Part shown: in pieces, positions 55,149 through 64,000 of the stretch
How the letters are laid out: each line of letters starts with the position of its first letter
Position numbering within the stretch: position 1 is the first letter of the stretch
Assembly: GCA_934045075.1 (NCBI GenBank)
Contig: OW203724.1
Span: 186,001-250,000, forward strand
Source of the DNA: Yponomeuta sedellus
Lineage: Eukaryota > Arthropoda > Insecta > Lepidoptera > Yponomeutidae
Reading direction: 5' to 3'
DNA: 64,000 bases
Position numbers and translations under genes: made by a program
Notes under the pieces: model-generated
The model's input: the letters and a program-made list of their open reading frames with translations, nothing else
What the model was told of the DNA's origin: nothing
Database searches by the model: none

Positions 55149-55720
55149 GAGAAGTCGTACAGCTCGTGTAGTATATTCGAAGCGCCAACAAAGGTCGTTG
55201 CGTTATCTGAGTAGATGCATGTGGGGCACCCACGTCTTGATATGAATCGTCGTAGAGCCAACAAGGCTGAGTCCACTACTTCGATATGAATAGCTCTGAT
55301 CGTCAGGCAGGTGAATAAGACTACCCAGTGCTTCATGGGTCGTCGTCCTGATGTGACGGTTAACGGACCAAAATAGTCGACACCGAAAGTGAAAGGACGA
55401 ACGTGATGAGCCATCCTGGCGTCAGGTAAATCTCCGATCGGCGGCACCTGTGGCTTAGCCTTCATATTCCGGCAGTGCTGTCAGTGTGACGCCACACTTC
55501 TCACAGATGGTCTCACCCCAAGGATGTAGAAATGTTGCCGTAATTCGTTCACCACGAGTTCGTTGTTGCTGTGGGCAAACTTGACGTGGTAGGAGTCGAT
55601 TAGTAGGCGAGTGAGCGGGTGCTTTCCATCCAAAACAGCTGGCTGTGAATCAATGGCAGTGTACGGTCCCGTGCGGCCTGATAGCCATAATAGCCTATCA
55701 TTTCCTATTATTAACGACAA
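55096..55720 (-). pseudogene. BEL 2 integrase (zinc module and core)
   Basis: The frame at 55720 reads HPLTRLLIDSYHVKFAHSNNELVVNELRQHFYI, the His pair of the zinc module. After a break at about 55475 the core reads VRPFTFGVDYFGPLTV (first catalytic Asp), IRAIHIEVVDS, and CPTCIYSDNATTFVGASN (second Asp). It ends at ISWKLIPPSAP, just before the third catalytic residue, where the inverted duplication starts. Confidence 0.85.
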
Positions 55721-55730
55721 ATTTTTAAGT

Positions 55731-56276
55731 CTATTCTCTTTGGAAACGGGGCGTGCAGTATTCGTCTTTGAAAGAATCTAATTGTATATGTAAAAAGGCA
55801 TGACGTTCTGCCGATGAGATAAAAGCGACGTCTAAAACTGCTAAACCACATTGCGGGAATTTTGCGTCTTGAGACGAATGCCGAAATTTCGCGGCACACT
55901 GGTGCGCTTGCGCGGTAGCTCGAATAAACCGTAACCGCACACTAAAGCGGGTGTAGTCAGCAATCACGGGTGATGGTAAGTCACGTGACTGAGTCAATGT
56001 CAAACCCACCAAGGCTTTGTTGGTTCTGCATTTTTCAGACGTTGGTGTGTTGACAGTTGTAGGTTCACATGGCCATTCGGCTGGTGATTGATGCAAGAAT
56101 GATGGCCCGGTAAACCATCGAGAGTTTATGGTAAATTCATCTTTAAATCTGGTCGCGTCGTCCGCTACATTCAAAGATACATACCTCCAATCGGAAACAT
56201 TGGTGATCTCGCAAATTTCACAAACTCTATGAGCGACAAAGATTCTAAAGTGGCTAATGGCTACGATCTGACCCAA
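55731..56276 (-). pseudogene. BEL 2 RNase H-integrase connection
   Basis: The frame begins with VAHRVCEICEITNVSDWRYVS and LNVADDATRF, the BEL pattern FVxxRVxxI.....W..V....NPAD. It then reads WFTGPSFLHQSPAEWP, the typical WWxGPxFL..xxxxWP motif. It is separated from the RNase H part by the 21-bp fold-back at 56257-56300, and its later part is decayed. Confidence 0.75.
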
Positions 56277-56300
56277 GTGCTTGGGTCAGATCGTAGCCAT
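56257..56300. repeat. fold-back inverted duplication, 21-bp arms, 2-nt loop
   Basis: ATGGCTACGATCTGACCCAAG at 56257-56277 and its exact reverse complement at 56280-56300. It lies inside the BEL 2 pol gene. Confidence 0.93.
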
Positions 56301-56870
56301 TTGAGTATCGTTTGTGAGTATGACCAGAAAAAGACCCTTTCTGGCTTTCGTTTGTGAGATTCGACAATAAATACAGATAAGCGAGCAGCTATAAGAGCCG
56401 CCTGAAGCTCCAGCCTAGGTATAGTCGTAGGCTTCAAGGGAACAACGCGGGCTTTACCGCTGATCAACGAGACTTGTATGTTTCCGTTTGGACACATAAA
56501 GCGCCAGTAAGCAACGCAACTGAACGCTTGCTCGCTCGCGTCCGTGAAAACATGTAATTGCACTGAACTTATAGGGTCGTTTACAGTGATATAACAACGA
56601 GGTACACAATTGTTCAAAATTTTGAGCAAGCTTATGAACCAATCTCTCCATTTTTCTATGAATTGTTTTGGTAATCGTCCATGCGACCTGCCTTAGTAAT
56701 CGTCCATGTACGTGTCACGAATAATAGCCGCTGCAGCTTTTGGGTGCGATCTCGGATGTTCGGTAGCGATTTTATTTTTAAGGTACAAGGCCGTAAATGG
56801 ACCACACACTGCACCGAACATCATAGATGACATGCGATATTCCTGGATAGGTTGTTTAGGATCGTCGCGC
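56261..56870 (-). pseudogene. BEL 2 RT end and RNase H, with an internal deletion
   Basis: From 56870 the minus frame reads WRDDPKQPIQEYRM, then FGAVCGPFTALYLKN and the active site DTYMDDY near 56695. It then jumps to KWRDWFISLLKILNN, so the part of RT after the active site is missing. The junction coincides with a short tandem repeat (GTAATCGTCCATG at about 56671 and 56696). RNase H follows with LHVFTDASEQAFSCVAYWR and TIPRLELQAALIAARL. Confidence 0.75.
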
Positions 56871-56872
56871 CA

Positions 56873-58190
56873 TTAAAAGCGCTGAGCGTCACGGTCTTCT
56901 GGTCTGATTTTAATTTGTGGAAACATTTCCCGTATATCAGCCGAAAGAGCTATACGGCCTTCTCTAAATCGCATCAAAATGGTGATCAAGGATTGGAAAA
57001 GGTCGGGCCCGGGCAGTAAAATGAAATTTAAGCTTACACCTTCGCACTTAGCGGCGGCATCGCAAACAATTCTAAGTTTCTTCTTTTGTGGATGTACCAC
57101 ACCAAAATGCGGTAAATACCATGATATACCGGAAGAGGTGGCAGTGCACAATTCTGCGTAACCCTTATCAAGCATAGCATGAATATTTTGTTTATATTTG
57201 CTAGCGTAGTCGGAGTCTTTATTCATCTTAGATTCTAGAGTTCTAAAACGGCGTAAAGCGAGTGGACGGCTATCGGGGACCTGATCGATATTGTCACGCC
57301 ACATTAATCCCGTCTGATATCTTCCAGACGGTAAACGCCTAGTAGTTTCCTCTAGCAACATCAAAGCTCTTTGTTCCTCAACAGAGCGGTAAACTTTTTT
57401 TTCTATATCTATAGAATCTAAACTGTAATAGTCTTTGATGAGGGTATCTAAAGTACGGTTGTCCCTTAGACTATCTTCTTTGCACTCTGTAATAGCATGG
57501 TTCACGAAGTTGACAGGCTTGGACATGGTTGTAGTAGAGCCGTATAGAATCCAACCTAACGGAGTCAAAGACGCTGCTGGTTGTGACATCTTACCGCGAC
57601 GAATGGTTTTTGAAAAGGTAAGATGCCAATTATCAATGCCAAGCAGAAGCATAGGTTTTGCATTTTCATAGCACAAAACATCGTTTAAATCGCCTAGGTA
57701 ATCGCAGCTTTTTATTTGCTCTGAACGAATACATTGCTTAGCAATAGTCAAATTTGGAATGGACCTCGCTACAATATCGTGTGTTTGTTCACTGTGGCAG
57801 CCCTTGACTTTAATGTTCACGAAATTAACCTCTATATTTTTACCAAGACCGCCAATACACTCAACCTGAATTTGACTTTTAGGCCCGGTAGCACCTATCA
57901 AGTCAGCTACAGATTTGTCTATAAATGATTCCGTAGACCCAACGTCAACCAGCGCATACGTATCAAAACTACCTTCGCGACCGATAATAGTGACAGGTAG
58001 AACCTTTAATAAAGGCCTTTGGATTGGGCTAGGGGAGGCACTATGAGATACAATAGCAGTTGGTACCTCCTCAGACGGGTGCTCATCGTGTTCAGCTATA
58101 TCAACATCTGCAGTTTCAACCGTAGGTCGATGGAGCAAGGTATTATGTCCCCGACTGTACCTGCATCTGGCAACTTCGCAGGGTTTATTG
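56873..58190 (-). pseudogene. BEL 2 protease and RT N-terminal part
   Basis: The frame opens with the end of the zinc region (CEVARC, then HNTLLHRP), then the protease core TYALVDVGSTESFIDKSV. DVG replaces the usual D(S/T/E)G, a change at the variable position of the triad. The typical middle LLLGIDNWHL and TPLGWILYG follow. RT begins near SGRYQTGLMWRD and reaches LSADIREMFPQIKI with the first catalytic Asp. A TAA at about 56870 ends the frame. For about 420 residues it is uninterrupted, longer than elsewhere in this element. Confidence 0.85.
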
Positions 58191-58195
58191 CAAGC

Positions 58196-58447
58196 TAAAT
58201 ATAAATAAATAAATATTCATGGACATATTACACAGATCTCGTTAGCCCTATACTAAGTACAACTAAATGACTTGTGTTATAGGTGCTAACTCGACGATAG
58301 ATTTAATACAATAAATACATAGATAACATCCAAGACCCGAGACAAACTAGAAAAGTTCGTTTCCTAGTTTGACCCGGCCGGGGATCGAACCCGAGACCTT
58401 CCGTTTTACAGTCAGCGTGCTAAACCGCTGCGCCACCGAGGCCGCCA
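58196..58447 (-). repeat. SINE-B copy inserted in BEL 2 gag
   Basis: On the minus strand it starts GGCGGCCTCGGTGGCGCAGCGG (box A like) and has GGTTCGATCCCCGGCC (box B like), so the head is tRNA-derived. An AT-rich tail ends in TATTTATTTATTTATATTTAG. It divides the zinc-knuckle coding region of BEL 2, with Cys residues on both sides. Confidence 0.85.
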
Positions 58448-58920
58448 TTTTTATGTGAACCTTTAGATAAACATCTATAACAGACCTTATTTTCGGTAAC
58501 CCATTGCCAGCGTTCATCGATGGGTAATGAGATAAACTTTTCACAGTCATGAACTTCGTGTGTACCCGTTTTGAAATATCTACATGCTGTCAACAATGCT
58601 GTCTCTTTGATTTTGTTGACAGTGTCGCATGAAAAACTTTTGAGTGTTGCTTAGGAGCGACATTTGTTTTTTATAATCTGTGAATTATTTGTTGTGACAG
58701 ATTTTCCGTGTAAATTTTCTGAACTAAATGTACAATATTTTGCTAAGCGTTTGGATTCATTTTCAAAAAATCTGCTAATAGTTCTGGCTTATGCATTTTA
58801 AGGGCATCACTCGAAGATGCAAAGTCAGCCCATCTATAACGTAAAAGAGGGGTTAATTTCACTATGATGGTACCAACAAGTTCGGGTGAGGCTAATACTC
58901 TGGCTGATGTAACTCCTTAA
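58448..58920 (-). pseudogene. BEL 2 gag C-terminal part (decayed)
   Basis: Minus-strand pieces read VRLMNPKLVGTIIVKLTPLLRYRWADF-like sequence, then after stops a zinc-knuckle start with VCYRCL-like residues near 58465. Several stops are present. Confidence 0.6.
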
Positions 58921-60021
58921 TCACTTCAACACAATTTCGAAGGCGGCATGCAAACTGATGTTAAGGGCCTTCGGAGACTCGTGCAGCGGCAACCTGGCTA
59001 AAGACCTGACGGAGAAGAGTTGGTGCAGAATAATGGATTCCGGCTGGCCAAAGCGACTCTCCAGGGAACTCATTATCTGTGCTGGATGCGCGGCAGTCAT
59101 GAGAAGAGCAGACACAGCTTCCTTGGCGGCTCCACACAACGCAGTATCGAGCCTGGCCAAGTTTTCTTCTGGGCTGAATCTAGCTTCAGATCGCGAGTTT
59201 GTCTTCTTGAACATGAGCTAGCCAGAGATGCTACCATCGTACAAAGGAAGTTTAATACTCACATGTCCATTCTTGTTTCCAAGTTCTGCAATAACTTGAG
59301 CCAGTTTAATAAACGAGTCTTGTGTCTGTGCATTACTAATCGTTTTATTTTTGTCGTCAATATTACAAATCGCAGGTGGGCATTTATTGTAGTGTGTGCC
59401 TAATATGTTTGTAGAGTTCGTTTTGTCGTTGAACTGCTTGCACAGGTCTCCGCGCGGCGCATTTGCGCTTGTAGAGGTAACGGCGACATTTTGTGCAGTT
59501 CCCGTAGTAGGTACGTCACCAACATTTAAAGCACTGCAAGGGAATAGTTCGTTATTACCACGAATATTATTATCTTCACACTCAATCAACCACCTTTGAG
59601 TTGAGTTGCTTTTTTCTGAAGCGGCAGACTCAATAGCCGCGAGTTCCGCCTGCAGTTCCAACTCGGCTGCTTTGCGGTCATGTTCGGCTAACCTTCGCTC
59701 TCGTTCCGCACTTAAACGAGCATGCCTTGATATGGCAGCCAACTTCTGGGTCTTGATAAAGGCTCGCGATGACGTTGCAGAATGCGTGCTTGAAGGTACC
59801 GGTTTTTGCAATTGGACAGATTCTGGCAATTCAACAGGTAAAAAAGGCTCGGAAATACAATGCTCCTGTAAGAGAGCCTCATCGTGGCAAGCTTGAGCAA
59901 GCGTAATGCCTGACGACGGGGCTGGAGCGATTTCACTTACCCCTGTCTGGAATTGATTTTTCGCTACTGAGCGCGTTATGGGCATTATTTTTCCTTTACA
60001 TTTTACGTGCATTCGTTTCAT
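58921..60021 (-). pseudogene. BEL 2 gag N-terminal part
   Basis: The frame from 60021 starts MKRMHVKCKGKIMPITRSVAKNQ. It has a long Ala/Glu/Arg-rich helical stretch (AERERRLAEHDRKAAELELQAELAAIESA) likely to form a coiled coil, then a variable middle, then KLPLYDGSISG and a stop at 59218. The next frame goes on with FSPEENLARLDTALCGAAKEAVSALL and ESRFGQPESIILHQL, the BEL gag-like domain (family: FSxxxKLxRLxxxLxGxA...). One stop separates the two parts. Confidence 0.8.
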
Positions 60022-60057
60022 GGTGTCAGAACACCATGAAACGAATGCACGTAAAAT
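60000..60057. repeat. fold-back inverted duplication, 27-bp arms
   Basis: Arms 60000-60026 and 60031-60057 (TTTTACGTGCATTCGTTTCA... and complement) with a 4-nt loop. It sits exactly at the 5' end of the BEL 2 gag frame. Confidence 0.92.
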
Positions 60058-60730
60058 TTATGAAAACGCGAATATCTTGTAGCAATCTTTTTAATCTGTC
60101 GATTCAATTCAATTCTGTTGTAGGGACTCAGTTTTTAATCTGTCTTTTTTTTGTTTTTACAATGATATTGCCCCATTTTTAAAAAGTAGACATAATAATA
60201 TAAAACGCTATCAAAAAGGAAAATACCTAAAAAGGTTGATTGGACGGTAGGCAACAACCATAGCACAGGGTAATTTGGGACAAGTGGGACGACTCTCTAA
60301 ATTGGATACTTGTTCAATACAGTCATATAAGTCCGGTTATGGTCGTTTCATTCACACTATCACGAATCGCATCGCATTGCAATGGTATAACCCCTGCTAC
60401 GTAACTCGGCGGCTCGCGCGATTCAATCTTCTTCGCGAGAGATGCCTATTTAATTTGCGCGGGTTATACTCCTAGAATGATATTGTACTACTATTACTAT
60501 CGAATTGAAAAAAATACCCACAATTGTTGTGCTCATACCATTCTATTGAAAAACCATGTACAGTGGACAGCACATCATGGTATACACCATGTTCTGTGTA
60601 TACACCCATGCACTCTACTCCGTTGCGTTACGGGCGACTTTGCAACTAAAATGTGAAGATTGATGTGCTGTCGACTGTATGTACTAGACTCTGGGGCCGG
60701 GACAAGTGATTGTTATTATTATTTTATAAA
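60058..60730. other. no gene recognised
   Basis: Mixed sequence with no protein-like frame. A short phrase GGGACAAGTG occurs near 60277 and 60708. Confidence 0.5.
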
Positions 60731-60732
60731 AG

Positions 60733-61110
60733 ACTAGCTGTCCCGGCGAACTTCGTACCGCCCTATAATCAAGAAATATCTGTTACCTACCTTTTTTTTA
60801 CATAAGAACCTTCTCCTAATAATAACAAATACAACAAAAAAAGAATTAGTGAAATCGGTCCAGCCATTCACGCGTGATGCCGTGACCAAGTGAAAAAGGG
60901 ATTCATTTTTATATATAACTAGCTGACCCAGCGAACTTTGTACCGCCTAACAGTCGATTCGTAATTTTTTTTTTATATTTCTCTCCGTAAGAACCATCCT
61001 CGTACTTCAAGGAATATACTAAAAAAAGAATTAGCGAAATCGGTTCAGCTGCGCTCGAGATTTGCGCTTACCAACACATTCGGGGATTCATTTTTATATT
61101 ATAGATTATA
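60733..61110 (+). repeat. two tandem dispersed-repeat copies (CTAGCTG.CCC type)
   Basis: Copy one starts CTAGCTGTCCCGGCGAACTT near 60734. Copy two starts CTAGCTGACCCAGCGAACTT near 60919. Both continue with CGTACCGCC or GTACCGCC, then GTAAGAACC or ATAAGAACC, then GAATTAG.GAAATCGGT.CAGC and end ATTCATTTTTATAT. A third copy lies on the minus strand at 1785-1940. Confidence 0.85.
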
Positions 61111-61265
61111 TAGATGAAACTGCAAGCGGAGCGGACTCTTTCTTTTTTTATCGGCATGCGATCTTGATTATTATATTGTGGTTGCGTGTGAACAGCATTA
61201 AGTTGTTCATTTCAACATTTCGGAAAGTACTATTTTTATTACGCACGCACACACACACCCTTACA

Positions 61266-61462
61266 CATACATACATACATACATACATACATACATACAT
61301 ACATACATACATACATACATACATACATACATACATACATACATACATACATACATACATACATACATACATACATACATACATACATACATACATACAT
61401 ACATACATACATACATACATACATACATACATACATACATACATACATACATACATACATAC
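61266..61462. repeat. CATA tetranucleotide array, about 49 units
   Basis: A pure run of ATAC/CATA flanked by CA-rich edges. It yields long open frames in several frames on both strands (Thr-Tyr-Ile-His or Tyr-Val-Cys-Met repeats) that are artefacts of the repeat. Confidence 0.97.
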
Positions 61463-61739
61463 ACCCTCACACACACACACACACATACACATACACACCA
61501 ACATACATGCTCTTTGTTTTTTCTCATATTACTTAGTTTTAACATTAATATTTTATTTTATATTTTTCTGTAAAAGTACAATAAATTTAGAGTAGTATTG
61601 AAGTCTGTTGACCTTAATTATGTAAAATGTATTTCGGAGGAGCACTGTTTATCCTAAATCCACAGGTTTTTAGCCTTTTTTAGGGAACAGGGTACCACTG
61701 CCTTAGTGATAAGGTCACTGTAATAGTACATTACACAAC

Positions 61740-61945
61740 TAGGGTGTTAATACAAAGAAAGGCCGAGATCGCAGAAGTTTGCGGCCCGAGCTGCAAGCGA
61801 GAGACGTAAATATGCGATCGAGAGCTTTCTTTATTACCTCCCGTGTTGTATACATCTTATGTCTACACTTGGCCAGAAAGCGGCTTTTTCCGTACGCGCA
61901 GCGTGCGAAAAAAGCCACTTTATTGCCAGGTGTGGCATAAAATGT
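61740..61945. repeat. segment with two imperfect hairpins
   Basis: AATACAAAGAAAGGCCGAGATCGC near 61749 pairs imperfectly with GCGATCGAGAGCTTTCTTTATT near 61814. A second stem pairs GCCAGAAAGCGGCTTTTTCC with the GAAAAAAGCCACTTTATTGCC region near 61905. No ORF. It may be an old fold-back element. Confidence 0.45.
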
Positions 61946-61984
61946 TTTTTAAATAAATTATCTTTTATCTTTATCTTATTAAAT

Positions 61985-62230
61985 AATAATTAAAAAAATA
62001 TGAGGTAAAAGAGAATGGGCAGGACACCTGGCAAGGCGGGAAGGCCGCAGATGGAGCAGGGCAACCAGAGTGGCGGCCGAGAACAGGACGCCGGTCAGTG
62101 GGCAGACCAGCAGCGCGATGGTGTGATGATTAGTTACGCTACTCATCAACGGAGGGACCTAGCAGTTTCTAAGATGTGGTAGTTTCGCTAGGTAGGAGCA
62201 ATCGAAAACGAGAACCAAATATGACGGTAC
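61985..62230 (+). pseudogene. RTE-like LINE C-terminal scrap
   Basis: The translation gives EWAGHLARREGRRWSRATRVAA and, in a shifted frame, RTGRRSVGRPAARW, the C-terminal motif WAGHxAR.......W.P....GRRxxGRPxxRW of RTE LINEs. It is short and broken. Confidence 0.6.
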
Positions 62231-63040
62231 GAAGGAAAAAACTTTTGACATGGATTGAATGTAATTCACTTAACATTCGTGGGGCGTAGTTATTTCGCTG
62301 TGGGCCAAATAAATTGTGTTCTTCAAAAATATTGTCACGGGGTGAGTCTTAAACACAACTGCCTATTATACAGTGGAAGGCTAAAACTATGTGCCTATTC
62401 TATTTTGATAAAACTAATATACTGAAAACTCGGGATCCTCGAGCTGAAGGCCATTGTCAATTATTGCATATTGCTCCCCCACGCAAATCAAGGCCGGTAT
62501 TACAGAACGATGCTCAAGCACAGATTGATCTCAGATCGCCCAATCATTACTTGAGCGCTGAATCGATGCTCAAGCACTCCCTTTATTTTCAAACAGTTCT
62601 TTAGTAGAGATCAGCCAATCACTGCTTAAGTAGAGATTCAGAACTGCAATCAGATTGTCTATGATCAAAGTTTGTTTTCTATGACAAGAAAAATACAAAT
62701 GTAGATTTTTATTCCGTTTTACGCATGTTACAAAAACGTGACGATGAAACTTAGTAAATTATGTGAAATATACAGAGGAAACTAAAATAATGTTTATGTA
62801 TTCGTAAATAAAATATTCAAAGTTTCTTTATTTAGTTATTAGTTTGTAATGAACCGTATATTTAAAGGAAGCAAAACGTTCACGATTTTTGTTTATTTAT
62901 TCGCTTTGAGTACGGAACGGAACGTAACAAATGTCGATAAAATAATTCTCTTGACGTCTGTCTATTTATTTATGTTTAAAATACATAGTCGGTGAGGTTC
63001 AATTTGAACATTAATCGCTGTTTTGAAACGAGATGTGAAA
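62231..63040. other. no gene recognised
   Basis: A 71-residue frame (62389-62604) has no motif. The segment 62505-62640 repeats GATGCTCAAGCAC and GATC.G.CCAATCA.T phrases, perhaps part of a small inverted repeat element. Confidence 0.4.
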
Positions 63041-63044
63041 TATG

Positions 63045-63775
63045 AGAACAAGGAAGTTCACCATAGTGGAAAGAATCCTCCTTGTGGAACATAAAAAGTC
63101 AACTTCACTGCAGTGGAGAGTCCTCCTCGTAGAAGACAAAAACTCAACTTCATCGCGGTGATGAGGAACCTGCTCATGGAACATAAAACTTCAACTTCAC
63201 CGCAGTGCAGAGGAACCTGCTCGTTGGACATAAAACTTCAACTTCACCGCAGCGGAGAGGAACCTGCTTGTTGAACATAAAACTTCAACTTCACCTCAGT
63301 AGAGAGGAACCTGCTCATTGAACATAAAACTTCAACTTCACCGCAGCGGAGAAGAACCTGCTTGTTGTACATAAAACTTCAACTACACCGCAGTAGAGAG
63401 GAATCTGCTCATTGAACATAAAACTTCAACTTCACCGCAGTGAAGAGGAACCTGCTCGTTGAACATAAAACTTCAACTTCACCGCAATGGAGAGGAACCT
63501 GCTTGTTCAACATAAAACTTCAACCTCACCGCAGTGGAGGTAAACCTGCTCGGTAAACATAAAACTTCAACTTCACCACAGTGAAGAGGAACCTGCTCGT
63601 TGAACATAAAACTTTAACTTCACCGCAGTGAAGAGGAACCTGCTTGTTGAACATAAAACTTTAACTTCACCGCAGTGAAGAGGAACCTGCTTGTTGAACG
63701 TAAAACTTTAACTTCACCACAGTGAAGAGGATCCTCCTCGAGGAAGATAAAAAGTCAACTTCAACACAGCGGATT
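63045..63775. repeat. 47-bp minisatellite, about 15 copies
   Basis: Units have the order AACTTCACCGCAGTG, GAGAGGAACCTGCTCGTTG, AACATAAAACTTC. The spacing is 47 bp in the central copies and slightly variable at the edges. Many units contain CTTCACCGCAGTGAAG, which can form a 6-bp hairpin. The period is not a multiple of three, so it is not a coding repeat. Confidence 0.93.
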
Positions 63776-63872
63776 TATATGATAATAATATGTTTCAATT
63801 ATTTCCAATTTTATGAGCAATAAAAAAGCTGAGATTGTTTTACTGATTATTTTATTTATTCCTTTTGTGACT

Positions 63873-64000
63873 GTCATGTTGTCCTAGCCGCTAAGGCGCT
63901 TGGTTACCAAGACCGAGCTTGTGGGTTCGATTCCCACTGTGGGCCTATACATTTGTACAAGTGGCCACAGTCTCAGTGTACTTTCATGTTTGTGATGTCC
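63873..64000 (+). repeat. SINE-B copy running off the window
   Basis: A tRNA-like head GTCCTAGCCGCTAAGGCGC with TGGGTTCGATTCCCA, followed by the tail words ACATTTGTACAAGTGGCCACAG and CATGTTTGTGATGTC. The tail matches the copy at 29150. A 3' end is expected beyond the window. A true tRNA is unlikely because the SINE tail follows directly. Confidence 0.75.

Larger units (their letters stand above)
55096..60021 (-). mobile_element. BEL/Pao element 2, decayed and 3'-truncated
   Basis: On the minus strand the order gag, zinc knuckle, protease, RT, RNase H, integrase is preserved from 60021 down to 55096. The element ends in fold-backs at both sides (60000-60057 and 55043-55148), has no visible LTRs, and carries a SINE at 58196-58447. 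It is much older than the element at 36201-45041. Confidence 0.88.

Noticed and set aside
61062..61595. Long open frames over the CATA array
   Set aside because: They come from a stop-free tetranucleotide repeat and exist in several frames on both strands.
1..64000. CRISPR arrays, riboswitches, bacterial promoters or operons
   Set aside because: The tandem repeats present are micro- or minisatellites without spacers, and the content is that of an animal nuclear genome.

Overview
The window looks like nuclear DNA of an insect, most likely a moth or butterfly. The evidence is AT-rich sequence, one split chemosensory (odorant) receptor-type gene with lepidopteran-like exons, and dense nested transposable elements: BEL/Pao, Ty3/gypsy and Ty1/copia LTR elements, Jockey-, CR1- and RTE-like LINEs, tRNA-derived SINEs and terminal-inverted-repeat MITEs. 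No bacterial-style operons, rRNA or convincing functional tRNA genes are seen. Family assignments come from reading translations and repeats by eye; no database search was run.

Layout. 1-5640: BEL fragments, SINE and MITE copies, and exon 1 of the receptor (2480-2936). 5640-16137: a LINE fragment, then a degenerate gypsy element on the plus strand (gag, protease, linker, start of RT) cut by three LINEs. 16150-34450: dispersed repeats, receptor exon 2 (18475-18772), more LINEs, a CR1-like LINE with both ORFs (24365-28315), a copia tail, receptor exons 3 (30841-30940) and 4 (32341-32448). Splice phases join across all four exons and give 321 codons. The receptor C-terminus is not found. 34460-46905: a minus-strand gypsy pol, split by a complete BEL/Pao element at 36201-45041. 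47270-54900: microsatellite, SINEs, LINE pieces and a chimeric LINE. 55085-60021: a second, decayed BEL element on the minus strand. 60060-64000: repeats, a long CATA array, a 47-bp minisatellite and the start of a SINE.

The most notable object is the three-layer nest at 34460-46905. The inner BEL element has two LTRs that look identical (169 bp), a 5-bp target duplication (ACATG), an uninterrupted 1712-residue Gag-Pol and all expected catalytic residues. Between pol and the 3' LTR, on the opposite strand, lies an uninterrupted frame of about 635 codons followed by an 89-nt poly(A) tract (read on the minus strand). Its protein has the layout of the C-terminal four fifths of an orthomyxovirus-type PB2 polymerase subunit, including a C-terminal bipartite nuclear localisation signal. 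I interpret it as a very young endogenous viral element made by retroposition of a viral mRNA into the BEL copy. The BEL LTR promoter would read it antisense, which suggests (inference only) a possible source of antiviral small RNA.

A second recurring pattern is fold-back inverted duplications (arms 13-53 bp, loops mostly 0-24 nt) at about ten places, several with one arm inside a recognisable transposon. This suggests repeated template-switching events or a library or assembly artefact.
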